A model generated the notes under the pieces. The model made no database searches and had not been told where the DNA came from. It saw only the letters and a list, made by a program, of their open reading frames with translations. Below are positions 40,533 to 54,856 of a DNA stretch of 64,000 nt, in pieces. Each line of letters begins with the position of its first letter. Position 1 is the stretch's first letter. Made by a program: the position numbers and the translations under genes. The DNA comes from Pythium myriotylum (taxonomy: Eukaryota; Oomycota; Peronosporomycetes; Pythiales; Pythiaceae): NCBI GenBank assembly GCA_023091665.1, contig JALJCQ010000012.1, positions 1,488,001 through 1,552,000 on the forward strand. Direction: 5' to 3'.

Positions 40533-43331
40533 TCACCCGGATGGAACAATTTTATATTTGTTGGTGCCCCGCCCTGTTCGTGGCGTTGCCATTGGTGTGC
40601 AAGCGTTCGAACCTGCCGCCGTTTTCTCCACAATTGTCGTTTGAAGCTCTCCATCAGCGATGATTCCAGCATTCTCACCGTCTCCGTTCGTAAGAAATGG
40701 CATTGGCAGCTTTCGCGCTGTCTCGTCACCAGTGCCATCGCCGTAGCTCATGAGATGTATTCTGTTTCCCGCATCCTCATCCGCACCTCCTTCCGCAGCG
40801 GGTGGACTGTCAACTGCATCAGATTTAGCCACTATCTCCTTTTCTTCCATCTGCTTGCGTTGTTGTGCAGACTTCTCTCGTACATGGATCATGAACTCGA
40901 CAAACTCGACAATATCAATTTGTCCAGAACCATCTTCGTCGACCACATCCATCATTTCTTTAAGTTCTTCGTAGCTCGGGTACTTTCCGATGGCTGCAAG
41001 ACCGATTCGCAGCTCTGCCTCTTCAACGGACCCACTTCCGTCAAGGTCCAGCATCCGGAAAACCTGCATATATGAAGCGACGACAGCCTGCTCAACCCCT
41101 TTGCGGATTCGTAAATCGTCGACACGCTTAAGCAACTTTTGCTCAGCCTCCATTTCTTGTGTAGCTTCCTCCATACTCGTAGTGACCACACCGATAAAAA
41201 GCGTGATGAGCACCATGCCACCAAGCACGACGAAGCAACCGAAGTACGCCACAGCAAGGAACCCGAATGCATGTGATGTACAGTTGTAGCCCAACGTGCG
41301 GTAATCGTCGTAGCCATAGTTGTCACAGCCATAGTAGTTGATATACAGCACGTCACTCCACCCATCCATTGTTGCGCAATGGAAAAGTGATATCATTGCG
41401 AAGTGCAAGTACTGAAAGTGGAACGGGTCATTCTGCGCGAATAGCATGTTGCCGATTATACCAAAGACGTAGAAGCAGAGTAGCAAGATCAAGCCAATAT
41501 ACCCGATCGAGCCAACGCCTTTCATCAGTGCTGAGACGATAACTTGCAGCTGGGGGAATGCGCGAACAAGTTTGAGCACTCGCAACAAACGAAGTAGTCG
41601 CAACATCGTGAGCATGCCGCCTTTTCCCTTTGTGAAGCTACCGACAACTATGATGAAGTCAAACGTGTTCCATCCGGAGCGGAAAAACAGCCAAGGCTCA
41701 AAACCTTCGGAGATGATCTTGATCACGCACTCGGCTGTGAACACTGCGAGGATTAAAGAGTCGATAAATGCAAGGACGTCGCCAATTGCGTCCATGATAT
41801 CAGGAGAGGTCTGCAGGCCTACCATGATACCGGCCATGCAAATAACTAGCGTCACGAATCCTGAGAAACGAGGGTTCTCAACAAGCTTGGTCGCCTTGCT
41901 AGCGAGCCAAAGATACCTTCCCCGCCATGACTTGTTGTCACCCTGATTTTGCGTGAGAATGTCGGTCAAATCGCAGTCGTCCCAAGTCTGTAAAAGCACC
42001 TCTCGCATCTTCTGGCGCTCACGTTTTTGTGCGACCGTCAGCTTCTCACTTGATTGTGATTGCGAGCCACCCCCACCAGTTGCACCTTCAGACTTCAGCT
42101 TCTCACGCTCGCGCCGCTCAGCTTCAAGTGTCCGCTTGCGAGCTTTCTCGAGACGCTCCTTTCGCTCAACCTCCTCCGCCACGGCTTTCATACTCTCCAT
42201 ACTCTGGGTCATGCTCATGGTAATGGCACCGATGAATAGCGAAAGCATCACGAATGCCGATATCAGGATGAACGTGATGAAGTAGAAGGTCGCGAGAAAG
42301 TTGTTGAGTAGCCGGGCTGATTGGATATCCGACGCAGTTGCATTTTCACCGTACAAGAGCGTGACATTGCAGTACAGAAACTTGTCAGCGTCCTTTGGGT
42401 CGTTGGAGTAGTAGCCGCCATCAAAGCGATCGCAACCGAAGTAGTTGATATTCATAACCTGAATCACAAGAAATACACGCCATTAGTTCGAGAACGAGAG
42501 TACGACAATCAAATAATCACACACATTTGCCCAGTTTTCGAGTGTTGATAGACGGAAAAGCGTGACCATTGCTATCGGCACATTTCGAAAATGGAACTGG
42601 TCGTTGTCGGCCCAAGCGTACATCCCTGAGATTGCGTAGAGATAGAAAACCAGAAACAGAAGGAGCAGAATGTACCCGATGGACTTGAGACCACCAATCA
42701 GACCCATGATGATCATGTAGAGTTGTGGGATCCGCTTGACCAGCTTCATAATACGCAGAAGGCGCAGCATTCGCAAAATTGCGATGTTTGATCCACCAAG
42801 GGCAGAGCCCCATATCGGCAGGCTCATGACGATGATCACGAAATCGAATGTGTTCCAGCGCATCTCAGGACCAGTGAAAAACCTCCACGGCGTGAGTCCT
42901 TCAGCGATGATCTTGAGAACACATTCAAGAATAAAAACGGATAGCACACCTAGATCCATATCATCAAGAATTGGGCTGGTCCCCAAAGACTCGTACGTCT
43001 GAAGCCCAACCGACAGTGTAGCCCAAGAGATTGAAAGCATGACAAGCGACGTGAAGCGCTTCGTGTTCAGCAATCGACGACACAGATTGGCAAACCGCAC
43101 ATATTTACGCCGCCAGCCATGAAGACCTGTTAGCGGAATGAGCTGTATAGCTTCAGCATCAGACTCTTCTTCGTGTTCGCTGAGTACTTCGTTGGGTGTT
43201 TCTTCTTGTGCGGGAGCGGGATCTTCATCACCTTGCCGTGATCCTGACCGCAAAGATCCTTCGGCTTGATTTGCTTCTTCCTCACGTCGGAGACGTAGTC
43301 GGCGTTGCAGCGAGCTGCGGGCAGCAAACAT
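40533..43331 (-). CDS. Two-domain voltage-gated cation channel with EF-hands
   Basis: Two exons (43331-42525, 42458-40533; 66-nt intron) give 910 residues. Two six-helix repeats are seen. S4 of repeat I is ILRMLRLLRIMKLVKR and of repeat II MLRLLRLLRVLKLVR, with Arg/Lys at every third position. The pore loops read LSTLENWAN (Glu near residue 265, next to the intron) and CATMDGWSD (Asp near 634), which match the T(x)E/D-x-W filter of voltage-gated Ca/Na channels rather than that of classical TPCs. The repeats are joined by a basic coiled-coil linker. Two EF-hand loops follow (DLDGSGSVEEAE near 740, DEDGSGQIDIVE near 776), so calcium feedback is likely. Two such subunits would make one pore. The N- and C-termini are low-complexity. 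Confidence 0.92.
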
Positions 43332-43704
43332 GGTGACGCCAACTTGCTATCCCAGCACGTATGAGCTTGGACGAGAGCAACAGGTATCAGCACCCTCGCC
43401 GCAGGCGCGAGATGACTCCACAAGCCCTCTGAGCTGTAGTGGGTTCACTCGCCGCTTCCTCTCCTGCGAACTTACATACAGGGGCCTATTAAAAGCACTG
43501 TTGGTGCTGCAGGGACGGTTCTCATGGTACATCCAAAGCGGTGAGCGGACACGTCGCACCGAATATAGACTCACCCGGCCAGGTCAGGATCTAGGAACAA
43601 GATAGACATGTCAGGAGCACCAAACGCACACACAATGATCGAAGACCTGAGCCGGGCGAGAAGCAGCTGCCACGTTGAAGAGTTACGCTAAATCGACGGT
43701 CTCG
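43332..43704. other. Intergenic, no gene seen
   Basis: 373 bp between the channel start and the aldo-keto reductase stop, both minus strand. It should hold the channel promoter. No element is recognised. Confidence 0.4.
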
Positions 43705-44538
43705 CTACACCGGTTCGTTCTTGATCGGGTCCCACGAGAGCACAAGGTACTCGTCGAGCGCATCGAGACGTGCGATTTGCTCGGGCGAGAGCTTGACGTT
43801 GATCGACTCGAAGTTTTCCTGCTGGCGCTTCGGATTGAACGACTTCGGCAGCGTGATGAAGTTCTTGGCGAGGCTCCACGCGATGCACACCTGTCCAGGC
43901 GTCGCGTTGACCTCCTTGGCGATCTCCTGGACCGGCGCGTCACCTAGGCGCTTGGCCTTGGCCAGCGGCGAGTAAGCCTCAACATAAATGCCGTGATCCT
44001 CACAGTACTTGACGACCTCGGGGCGCGCGAGCCACGGATGCACTTCGATTTGGTTGAGCGCCGGCTTGACGCGCCAGGTCTCCGCGAGCTTCTCGAGGTG
44101 CTCGATGCCAAAGTTGGAGACACCGATGTCGCGCACGACGCCTTCCTGCTGCAGATCCTCGAGTGCGCGCCAGGTCTCGGCGCGAGTGAGGCGGTCGCCT
44201 GGCGCGTGGAGCAGGAAGAGGTCGACGTAGCCGAGGCCGATGCGCTCGTTGCTCTCGCGCACGCAAGCGATCGCGCGGTCGTAGCCCCAGTCCGTGGGGA
44301 AGAGCTTGCTGGTGACGAAGACCTGCTCGCGCGGGATGCCCGAGTCGCGCACGGCGCGGCCGACCTCGGCCTCGTTCTCGTAGTCGCGCGCCGTGTCGAT
44401 GTGGCGGTAGCCGAGCTTGAGCGCCGCGAGCACGGCCTCGTAGGCCTCGTGGGCGTTGGTGGCCTGGAAGACTCCGAGCCCGACGGTCGGGATGCGCGCG
44501 CCGCTGGGCAGGGGCTTGGACTCTTCGTACACGGCCAT
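43705..44538 (-). CDS. Aldo-keto reductase
   Basis: A single-exon protein of 277 residues from ATG 44538 (MAVYEESKPLPSG); an in-frame upstream extension is less likely because the AKR fold begins at once. It reduces aldehydes or ketones with NADPH. The catalytic tetrad is visible: Asp and Tyr in HIDTARDYENE, Lys in VTSKLF and His in LLHAPGD. The signature GVSNFGIEHLEKL and the cofactor-binding IxLPKSFNPKRQQEN near the C-terminus are present; the KS-x3-R pattern usual for NADPH contact appears as KSFNPKR. Length is slightly short but normal for the prokaryotic/plant-like AKR5/AKR4 types. The substrate cannot be given. It lies between the channel and the arabinofuranosidase cluster, and a link to pentose metabolism is possible but unproven. 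Confidence 0.92.
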   Translation of the reverse strand: MAVYEESKPLPSGARIPTVGLGVFQATNAHEAYEAVLAALKLGYRHIDTARDYENEAEVGRAVRDSGIPREQVFVTSKLFPTDWGYDRAIACVRESNERIGLGYVDLFLLHAPGDRLTRAETWRALEDLQQEGVVRDIGVSNFGIEHLEKLAETWRVKPALNQIEVHPWLARPEVVKYCEDHGIYVEAYSPLAKAKRLGDAPVQEIAKEVNATPGQVCIAWSLAKNFITLPKSFNPKRQQENFESINVKLSPEQIARLDALDEYLVLSWDPIKNEPV

Positions 44539-44891
44539 CGTTGTAGTCTGTGGGATCCTTCGAAGATGATCGACCTCGCGAGGAGCTCCGCAGGCGGTCG
44601 TATAACTACGGCGGTGACAGTACAAATCCATAGTGCGACGAATCACAAACGAATGCACCCTTTTTTGTAACTAGAGTGTATCCTAGATTCGAGGTTTTTA
44701 AATCCATCTCAATCTGCACCGTACACGACCCGGTCTCGAAGAGTGGGAGGAGCGAGTCGTGGTCCACCCTCACGGTGGGAGAAGGACGCCTCTAAAGTGT
44801 ACTGGCGAAAGTGTATGTTCACATTGACACGTTTGACTCCTACGACTGCCGACGAAAATAGACGCAGTGAGATGTGTTGACCCTGGAAAGT
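44539..44891. other. Intergenic, no gene seen
   Basis: 353 bp between the aldo-keto reductase start and the stop of the first GH62 gene, both minus strand. AT-richer than its flanks. No element recognised. Confidence 0.4.
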
Positions 44892-45878
44892 TTACTTCTT
44901 GAGCGTAAGGAGACCAGGGCGGTACGGCTGCTTGTCGTAGGCGGCGCCCGAGTTCGGCTGCTGGCCCTGGAAGAGGAACTGCAAGTTGCACGGATCCACC
45001 GTCATCGTCTGGTCCGGGTCGCTGCGGATGAGGTCGCCGTGGCTGATGTCGTTCGTCCATGTAGCTCCACTGTTGGCCTTCCCAGCAAACGGTTCGCTCT
45101 CACTCTTGGCATTCGGTGTCCATTCACCATCAAGGCTCGTGGCCGTGAACGAACGGAAGTAGCGGCCATGCGATCCCATGGCTTCGACGATCATGAGATA
45201 CTTCTTCTGTCCCTTGAGTGTGTAGACCTGAACGGCCTCGAAGAGGTTGGCCTTTGTGTCACTTAGAACAACCGTCGAGGCCTCTCCGAAGTTGCCGGGG
45301 AACTTGCCGATCGGCATGCTGGCTCGGTAGATCTTGCCGTTGTCACCAGCGAAGAACAGGTACATGTTCTTGCTATCACCAATCACCGTTTGGTCAATCG
45401 GACCGGTGTCCGAACCAGTGATCTTGCCTGTGAAGAGTGGCTGAGGCGACGACCAGCCATTGACGTTCGTCGGGTCACTCGACGTGCGGTACGTGAACGT
45501 CGTGGGTCCCCACTGGTGAGCGAGCACCCAAATGTTCTTCGGGCGGAACAGGAACAGCGTCGGCGCGACGGCGTTGAATGGCACGCCACTCTGGGTCGCA
45601 CTGGCCATCTCGTTCCAGTTCGAGAAGAGCCCGAAGTTCATCGAGCCATAGCTGTTCCCGTGGTAGTTGGATGCGTAGACAAGGTGTTTTCCGTTGTAGG
45701 GTACGTGAGTGAAATCCTTGATGGAGATCCATCCATTCTTGGGGTTGGCGAGTGCGACGTTTGGAGTTGCCGACCATCGGTAGGTGGTTGGGAGCTCACA
45801 CTCTGCAGAGACGCCCGAAGTGCTTGCAGAGACGGCGAGGAGACCGGCGAGCGCGAGAAGCTTGGATGGGAAGAGCAT
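44892..45878 (-). CDS. Secreted GH62 alpha-L-arabinofuranosidase, copy 1
   Basis: A single-exon protein of 328 residues from ATG 45878. The first 25 residues ([20 protein letters not shown]) form a signal peptide ending GVSA. The whole mature protein is a GH62 five-bladed propeller: [108 protein letters not shown] with EAMG, and [14 protein letters not shown] with [15 protein letters not shown]. Asp in KDFTH is the likely general base and Glu in MIVEAMG the likely acid, by analogy with the family. Cys at the N-terminus and in VDPCN probably form the family disulfide. It removes arabinose from arabinoxylan. A TCATTCC...CAATTG initiator lies about 45 bp upstream of the ATG. Confidence 0.95.
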   Translation of the reverse strand: MLFPSKLLALAGLLAVSASTSGVSAECELPTTYRWSATPNVALANPKNGWISIKDFTHVPYNGKHLVYASNYHGNSYGSMNFGLFSNWNEMASATQSGVPFNAVAPTLFLFRPKNIWVLAHQWGPTTFTYRTSSDPTNVNGWSSPQPLFTGKITGSDTGPIDQTVIGDSKNMYLFFAGDNGKIYRASMPIGKFPGNFGEASTVVLSDTKANLFEAVQVYTLKGQKKYLMIVEAMGSHGRYFRSFTATSLDGEWTPNAKSESEPFAGKANSGATWTNDISHGDLIRSDPDQTMTVDPCNLQFLFQGQQPNSGAAYDKQPYRPGLLTLKK

Positions 45879-45920
45879 CTTGAGAGGATTTGGGGGCGAG
45901 GCGATGGTCGCTGGAGCTGG

Positions 45921-45937
45921 CAATTGTTGGAATGAGG
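45921..45937 (-). promoter_or_regulatory. Candidate core promoter of GH62 copy 1
   Basis: On the minus strand this reads CCTCATTCCAACAATTG, close to the oomycete initiator-plus-flank consensus (TCATTYYNCAWTTT). It lies 43-59 bp 5' of the ATG, the usual place for a transcription start in oomycetes. GH62 copy 2 has a matching site. Confidence 0.55.
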
Positions 45938-48653
<2,716 letters not shown>

Positions 48654-49184
48654 GTCGTCACGAACAGATTTCTGCCCACTCAAGAACGAGCATTCGCCCA
48701 TAGGTGCATTCTGAAAGCTGTGCTTTGTACGTGTACTGTCTATCGACGCCTTCGCGTCCAGCACGGGGGATCACGCCGTAAGAGATGTGTGTAGATGCGT
48801 TAAAATTTGAAATGAAGCTTTGCCCCAAACTTCGAAGTATTCTAAGCTGGTTGAAGGGAGCTGTTGGGAGTCATGCAGCTAATCTCCACTCATGGACTTT
48901 CCCACGTCACACGCGTGGAACAAGTACTTCTCTCGAGATGGGAAGTCTTTGTCGTGAACGCTCAGCCCAACCTTACACTGTTAGACACTGCACACGGACC
49001 AACTCGTGAAAGGGATTGTCCACCCCAACATACCATAATGAGCAATAAAGGATGAGGTACGGAATCAAACACAAAACATGTTTCATTTTGCTCTCGACGA
49101 GACGTCTCAATACACACGCACGGTGGAGAAAGCAAGACTACAGAGAAAAATGAACACCTCCACGATCCGATACTCGCGGTAAAG
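48654..49184. other. Convergent spacer GH11 / GH62 copy 2
   Basis: 531 bp between two facing stop codons. AT-rich towards the GH62 side. No gene; terminators of both are expected here. Confidence 0.4.
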
Positions 49185-50174
49185 TCACTTCTGGAGAGTC
49201 AGGAGACCAGGGCGGTACGGCTGCTTGTCGTACGATGGCGCGCCATTGTTTGGCTGCTGGCCTTGGTACAACAACTGCAAGTTACACGGATCCACCGTCA
49301 TCGTCTGGTCCGGATCGCTGCGGATGAGATCGCCATGGCTGATGTCGTTAGTCCAAGTAGCTCCACTGTTGGCCTTCCCAGCAAACGGCGAATTCTCGCT
49401 TGCAGCCTGCGGCGTCCACGCGCCATCTAGACTAGTGGCCGTAAACGAGCGGAAGTAGCGTCCTCGCGAGCCCATGGCTTCGACGATCATGAGGTACTTG
49501 TTCTGACCCTTGAGCGTGTAGACCTGAACGGCCTCGAAGAGGTTGGCCTTAGAGTCGCTCATGATTTCGGTGAAGCTGGTGCCGAAGTTGCCCGGGAATT
49601 GGCCGATCGGCATGCTGGCACGGTAGATCTTGCCGTTATCGCCAGCAAAGAACAAGTACATGTTCTTGCTGTCCCCGATGAGGGTTTGATCAATTGCACC
49701 AGTATCTGAGCCAGTGATTCTCCCTGAGAAGAGAGGCTGCGCCGAAGACCAGCTGTTGACGTTCGTCGGGTCACTCGATGTGCGGTACGTGAACGTCGTG
49801 GGTCCCCACTGGTAGGCAAGAACCCAAATGTTTTTCGGGCGGAACAGGAAAAGCGTCGGCGCCACCGCACTGAACGGCATGCCATTCTGTGCCGCGTTCG
49901 CCATCTCGTTCCAGTTCGAGAAGAGTCCAAAGTTCATCGAGCCGTAGCCGTTACCATTGTGGTTGGACGCGTAGACAAGGTGCTTTCCGTTGTAAGGCAC
50001 GTGGGTGAAGTCCTTGAGGGAGATCCATCCATTCTTGGGGTTGGCGAGCGCAGCGTTGGGCGACGGTGCCCACTTGTAGGTAGAAGGCAGCGCACACTGG
50101 GCTGAGACGTCCGATGGGGTTGCGGATAGGGCGAGGAGACCGGCGAGCGCGAGAAGCTTGGACGGAAAAAACAT
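49185..50174 (-). CDS. Secreted GH62 alpha-L-arabinofuranosidase, copy 2
   Basis: A single-exon protein of 329 residues. A signal peptide ([18 protein letters not shown]) ends at about residue 25 (DVSA). The GH62 landmarks are as in copy 1: [91 protein letters not shown]. Distinct residues include the [14 protein letters not shown] segment, shared with copy 4, and [11 protein letters not shown]. By the family's known activity it releases arabinose from arabinoxylan. It is transcribed divergently from copy 3, whose gene lies 2.5 kb away across the first 971-bp repeat. Confidence 0.95.
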   Translation of the reverse strand: MFFPSKLLALAGLLALSATPSDVSAQCALPSTYKWAPSPNAALANPKNGWISLKDFTHVPYNGKHLVYASNHNGNGYGSMNFGLFSNWNEMANAAQNGMPFSAVAPTLFLFRPKNIWVLAYQWGPTTFTYRTSSDPTNVNSWSSAQPLFSGRITGSDTGAIDQTLIGDSKNMYLFFAGDNGKIYRASMPIGQFPGNFGTSFTEIMSDSKANLFEAVQVYTLKGQNKYLMIVEAMGSRGRYFRSFTATSLDGAWTPQAASENSPFAGKANSGATWTNDISHGDLIRSDPDQTMTVDPCNLQLLYQGQQPNNGAPSYDKQPYRPGLLTLQK

Positions 50175-50749
50175 CTTGAGAAGAGCTTGAGTAACAGTAG
50201 CTGGAAAAATTGAGAATGAGACCCTGCCGTGCCAAGGGGGCAGGTTGACTGTTCATTAAACCCTCTGACGATGTCTTCAAGAGCGTTACGAGGATTGGAC
50301 TCCAGTCCTCTGTCTTCCTTACGAACCAGCGAGAGCAAATCCATCGATCGGAGTGACGACTGCGCATTCTGCTTGTGAAGCTTCAACAAAGCCAGTGCTC
50401 AGTCGATCGTTCGTGCACACCCAGTTGAACTTCCTACATCACGCCATCCATTCCTCAGACCCAGGTGCCAGCCTGATCGATTCGCCATTAATGGCGCGAT
50501 ACATGTGTAGTTGACTGTGCGCGAATAGGATCGCGGGAACGCGCAAGAGATCACGTCCAGGTAGACCGAGATCTTCAACCACTAAGCAGAGATCGGGGAG
50601 AAACATCGACTTCCCGGATTCACTCCGATCGGCAACTTTTAAACGAGCAAGAACAACTGTCATGCAGCTCGCACAGGAACCAGCTTTCGTTTTTGGACTC
50701 TCCTCGGAAAAACCGAACCACTTGGGCCAGCTTTGTGGTCTTGCAACTG
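50175..50749. other. Upstream region of GH62 copy 2, no gene seen
   Basis: 575 bp from the GH62 copy 2 start to the sharp border of the first 971-bp repeat. Apart from the core promoter, nothing is recognised. Confidence 0.4.
50203..50221 (-). promoter_or_regulatory. Candidate core promoter of GH62 copy 2
   Basis: The minus strand reads TCTCATTCTCAATTTTTCC, a close match to the oomycete initiator plus flanking element (GCTCATTYYNCAWTTTNYY) lacking one spacer base. It lies about 30-47 bp 5' of the ATG. Confidence 0.65.
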
Positions 50750-51720
50750 CTTCAATCCCAAACACGCAATAACATCGTGAGGTAAGAAGCGCATTCGTAT
50801 GTGCAGGGGAATGGACAGGTGGCCACGACATTGGTCAAGCGACTCGTAAATCGCTCGCTATGAACACCACGGGCTACTTGATGGCGGTGTCGAAAGGTCC
50901 TAACAGGGTTGTCCACAGTCGTCCTGGCTCTGATCAGTGACTCTTCCGCATAGACGAGACGGCAAATCACCATCCCTTGCTGCGGTGTCAACAGGATAAG
51001 CCACTTCGCTGGGCTGCATGCAGCTCGTGGCGACCGCTCCCTTTAGCGAAGTCTTCTCCTCTACACACATCTGGAGGCAGTGCAAATGATGTGCGGGACA
51101 TCATGATGCTCAAGCACCGGATTCCTCTTGTTCGGATCCCTACCGCTCTTGCCACCACACACAAAAAATATGTGCGAGTTACTGAGCATTATTAGTAGAA
51201 GGGTTGGTCGTGCTCCACACGAGGAGAAACTCGACAGACGGACGCCACTCGTACGATTTTGTTGTTGCTGCTTCGGGTTGACGGCGCGTCTAACGGGCTC
51301 TGCTGATACCCGACCCTCCTTCAGTGAAGTAGGCCCAAGATGAGATCACACGTTGCCAATTTTTCAGGGGCACTCATCCCCAAAGACGACTGATTCCGGC
51401 TCCGATACGTTTTGCTCGGAAGGAACTGGCGCAAGTTGCAGCTGCGGTGTTTACTCCGGCAACTGAAAGACAGACATCGGTCGTTTGGGTCCCAGCGAGT
51501 GAGGTGAGGATGTCGGCGAGGATTCCTCACCGAGAATCGTGCGATCCATTCAACGCTCAACCCATCTCTTCGGCTGCCTTACCGGCGGACATGACGCGGA
51601 TAAACAGAGATGGGGGAGCTCCCAATGAAGATTGAATCCCTCCCTCCATGCCGTTTGCACATCAGCAGGCACAGGGTCGGACAACTGTTGATCATCTTCA
51701 TTGCCACAGTATCCGAAACT
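50750..51720 (+). repeat. 971-bp near-identical direct repeat, copy A
   Basis: Matches 53886-54856 in the same orientation at an offset of 3136. By eye one mismatch is seen (G/A in AAACACRCAATA near the left end). Both borders are abrupt. It has no terminal inverted repeat, no TG...CA ends, no poly-A end and no frame longer than 79 codons, so it is not a recognisable transposon. It lies in the spacer 5' of GH62 copy 3 and 5' of divergent copy 2. Confidence 0.95.
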
Positions 51721-52648
51721 GAAGAATAGTAGATTTTCTACTACTACCAAGCTGATGTTTCGGGTCTGTGAACCTGGATGTGATAGCGTTCGATAGGTGC
51801 GGGAGACTCTTGCGTGACCGAGAGGATATAGAGGACCGATCAGCAAAGCAAGCTCACCGTATGAAATACAGTATGAAGCTCCCTAGCGTGCAGATGTGCC
51901 CATTTGGTCTCTTCCGACTATTACGGGAAAATGACCAACCTCACAAACGGTGCGGCAGATCTCTGATTCAACCGAGATTTGCATGTTTCGGGTCGTGTAT
52001 CGAAGGATGCGTCTGCCCAGTTGACATGCCCGTGCCTTGTCCTTGAGAGCGAGTCATCGAGACACAGGGGGAAACGATTACGGTCGAGTCCAATTCAACG
52101 TGATTTGCAAGCCCAGCATCGTCTCATGCATGATGCAGCGATCAGCCCCACAGTAGGTTTTGTGGCTCCGACGAAGACACAGCAATCCACTCGCCACAGT
52201 GTTATAACACTTCAAGAGCGTCCTCGAAGGGACGAGAAAAGAAGAATGCTCGCTCGGGGTAGTATGCCATGTGTCGCAGGCTATTGATGAGCTTTTCTTC
52301 TATTACAGAAGGAGGGCGATCGAAGGAGACCAGCCGAGCGTCGACTGCACTGTACCTGGGCTCTTTACTCTGGTACAGTGGGTTGTTCATAAGCTTGAAC
52401 GATCAGTCATCGCCGGACTTCTCCAGTATCCAACAAGATCGACAGAGATGCGTCTCAAAAGATTTGAAGCAGACGACGGATTTTGCGCTCTACCAAGTAC
52501 ATACGGCTAACCATGCGGAGAAAACGAAAGAAAACGGAGGCGACTTGCAATCGGAGAATTCATGGCAATCCTCGAAACCTGCTTTGGGACGTGCCGACGC
52601 TGGTTACAGCGCAACCCCATTCTTGATTCCCCACGCACCCCCCTCGAG
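51721..52648. other. Diverged duplicated spacer upstream of GH62 copy 3
   Basis: 928 bp. Parts align with 54857-55863: for example GCTTGAACGATCAGTCATCG near 52393 recurs near 55621, and CCTTGAGAGCGAGTCATC near 52040 recurs as CCTTGAGAGAGAGTCATC near 55107. Similarity is patchy, much lower than in the 971-bp repeat next to it. A frame open through this region into the gene begins upstream of the signal peptide but is not thought to be translated. Confidence 0.6.
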
Positions 52649-53641
52649 ATGCTCTCCCCAGCCAAGTTTCTCGGCCTCACCGGTCTCGTTTCACTCTTCT
52701 CCACCGAATTCCACGTCTCCGCTCAATGCGCACTACCGACCACGTACAAATGGACGCCAACACCAAACGCTGCGCTCGCCAACCCCAAGAATGGATGGAT
52801 CTCCCTCAAGGACTTCACCCACGTGCCTTACAACGGAAAACACCTTGTCTACGCATCTAACTATCAGTCGAACGGCTACGGCTCGATGAACTTCGGGTTG
52901 TTCTCGAATTGGAACGAGATGGCGAACGCGGCACAGAATGGCATGCCTTTCAACGCTGTCGCGCCGACGCTGTTCCTCTTTCGTCCGAAGAACATTTGGG
53001 TGCTCGCTCACCAGTGGGGACCTACGACGTTCACGTACCGCACGTCGACGGATCCGACGAACGTCAATGGCTGGTCGTCTCCACAACCGCTCTTCTCAGG
53101 AACGATCGTAACAGAGCCTGGCACGGGGCCAATCGATCAAACCCTAATTGGTGATAGCAAGAACATGTATCTGTTTTTCGCTGGAGACAACGGCAAGATC
53201 TACCGAGCCAGCATGCCGATCGGCCAATTCCCAGGCAACTTCGGCACCGCCTCCACTGTCATCATGAGTGATACGAAAGTGAACCTGTTTGAAGCTGTTC
53301 AGGTCTACACGCTCAAGGGACAGAACAAGTACCTCATGATCGTGGAGGCAATTGGTTCACGGGGACGTTTCTTCCGGTCATTCACGGCCACGAGCCTTGA
53401 CGGTGCGTGGACGCCGCAGGCCGCAACCGAGAACTCACCGTTTGCTGGTAAGGCGAATAGTGGAGCTACTTGGACGGACGATATCAGTCACGGCGACCTC
53501 ATCCGTAGTGACCCGGACCAGACGATGACAGTGGATCCGTGCAACTTGCAGCTCCTCTTCCAGGGCCAGCAGCCGAACAATGGTGCGCCATCGTACGACA
53601 AGCAGCCATACCGTCCTGGCCTACTGACCCTCCAGAAGTGA
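52649..53641 (+). CDS. Secreted GH62 alpha-L-arabinofuranosidase, copy 3
   Basis: A single-exon protein of 330 residues from ATG 52649. The signal peptide ([19 protein letters not shown]) runs to about residue 25 (HVSA). The GH62 motifs are complete: [106 protein letters not shown] longer in-frame start at 52562 would put 29 residues ahead of the signal peptide and is rejected. CCCATTCTTGATTCCCC lies about 20 bp upstream and may be a weak initiator. It differs from copy 1 at many silent sites but closely matches copy 4 in the first half. Confidence 0.95.
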   Translation: MLSPAKFLGLTGLVSLFSTEFHVSAQCALPTTYKWTPTPNAALANPKNGWISLKDFTHVPYNGKHLVYASNYQSNGYGSMNFGLFSNWNEMANAAQNGMPFNAVAPTLFLFRPKNIWVLAHQWGPTTFTYRTSTDPTNVNGWSSPQPLFSGTIVTEPGTGPIDQTLIGDSKNMYLFFAGDNGKIYRASMPIGQFPGNFGTASTVIMSDTKVNLFEAVQVYTLKGQNKYLMIVEAIGSRGRFFRSFTATSLDGAWTPQAATENSPFAGKANSGATWTDDISHGDLIRSDPDQTMTVDPCNLQLLFQGQQPNNGAPSYDKQPYRPGLLTLQK

Positions 53642-53885
53642 TGCTGTCAGCATCAGAGCGGGGTAGCATAACAAGGCACTGACTTCTCAAGACTGTCGCC
53701 GATCCTTGATCGTCCCCCGTGGTGTTCTTGAAAAATAGCTAGCAGATTTACGCCATTATTATCAAATCGCTCTTGGCACCGAAAGGCCTAGGCACACTCC
53801 AGCATGCATCCACAGCACAGCAGCACGATCGTATCCGAGCGGAAGGCGCTGGGAGCCCCGTAGGCATTCTTGAATGTAAAGAGAC

Positions 53886-54856
53886 CTTCAATCCCAAACA
53901 CACAATAACATCGTGAGGTAAGAAGCGCATTCGTATGTGCAGGGGAATGGACAGGTGGCCACGACATTGGTCAAGCGACTCGTAAATCGCTCGCTATGAA
54001 CACCACGGGCTACTTGATGGCGGTGTCGAAAGGTCCTAACAGGGTTGTCCACAGTCGTCCTGGCTCTGATCAGTGACTCTTCCGCATAGACGAGACGGCA
54101 AATCACCATCCCTTGCTGCGGTGTCAACAGGATAAGCCACTTCGCTGGGCTGCATGCAGCTCGTGGCGACCGCTCCCTTTAGCGAAGTCTTCTCCTCTAC
54201 ACACATCTGGAGGCAGTGCAAATGATGTGCGGGACATCATGATGCTCAAGCACCGGATTCCTCTTGTTCGGATCCCTACCGCTCTTGCCACCACACACAA
54301 AAAATATGTGCGAGTTACTGAGCATTATTAGTAGAAGGGTTGGTCGTGCTCCACACGAGGAGAAACTCGACAGACGGACGCCACTCGTACGATTTTGTTG
54401 TTGCTGCTTCGGGTTGACGGCGCGTCTAACGGGCTCTGCTGATACCCGACCCTCCTTCAGTGAAGTAGGCCCAAGATGAGATCACACGTTGCCAATTTTT
54501 CAGGGGCACTCATCCCCAAAGACGACTGATTCCGGCTCCGATACGTTTTGCTCGGAAGGAACTGGCGCAAGTTGCAGCTGCGGTGTTTACTCCGGCAACT
54601 GAAAGACAGACATCGGTCGTTTGGGTCCCAGCGAGTGAGGTGAGGATGTCGGCGAGGATTCCTCACCGAGAATCGTGCGATCCATTCAACGCTCAACCCA
54701 TCTCTTCGGCTGCCTTACCGGCGGACATGACGCGGATAAACAGAGATGGGGGAGCTCCCAATGAAGATTGAATCCCTCCCTCCATGCCGTTTGCACATCA
54801 GCAGGCACAGGGTCGGACAACTGTTGATCATCTTCATTGCCACAGTATCCGAAACT
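53886..54856 (+). repeat. 971-bp near-identical direct repeat, copy B
   Basis: Second copy of the repeat at 50750-51720. It starts 244 bp after the stop of GH62 copy 3 and ends about 1 kb before GH62 copy 4. Both copies sit at the same place relative to the next downstream GH62 gene, so the duplication unit is repeat + spacer + GH62 (about 3.1 kb). Confidence 0.95.

Noticed and set aside
50750..51720. 971-bp repeat as a transposon or LTR
   Set aside because: No terminal inverted repeats, no TG...CA ends, no target-site duplication seen at either border, and no transposase or polymerase motif. Kept as a repeat of unknown nature.
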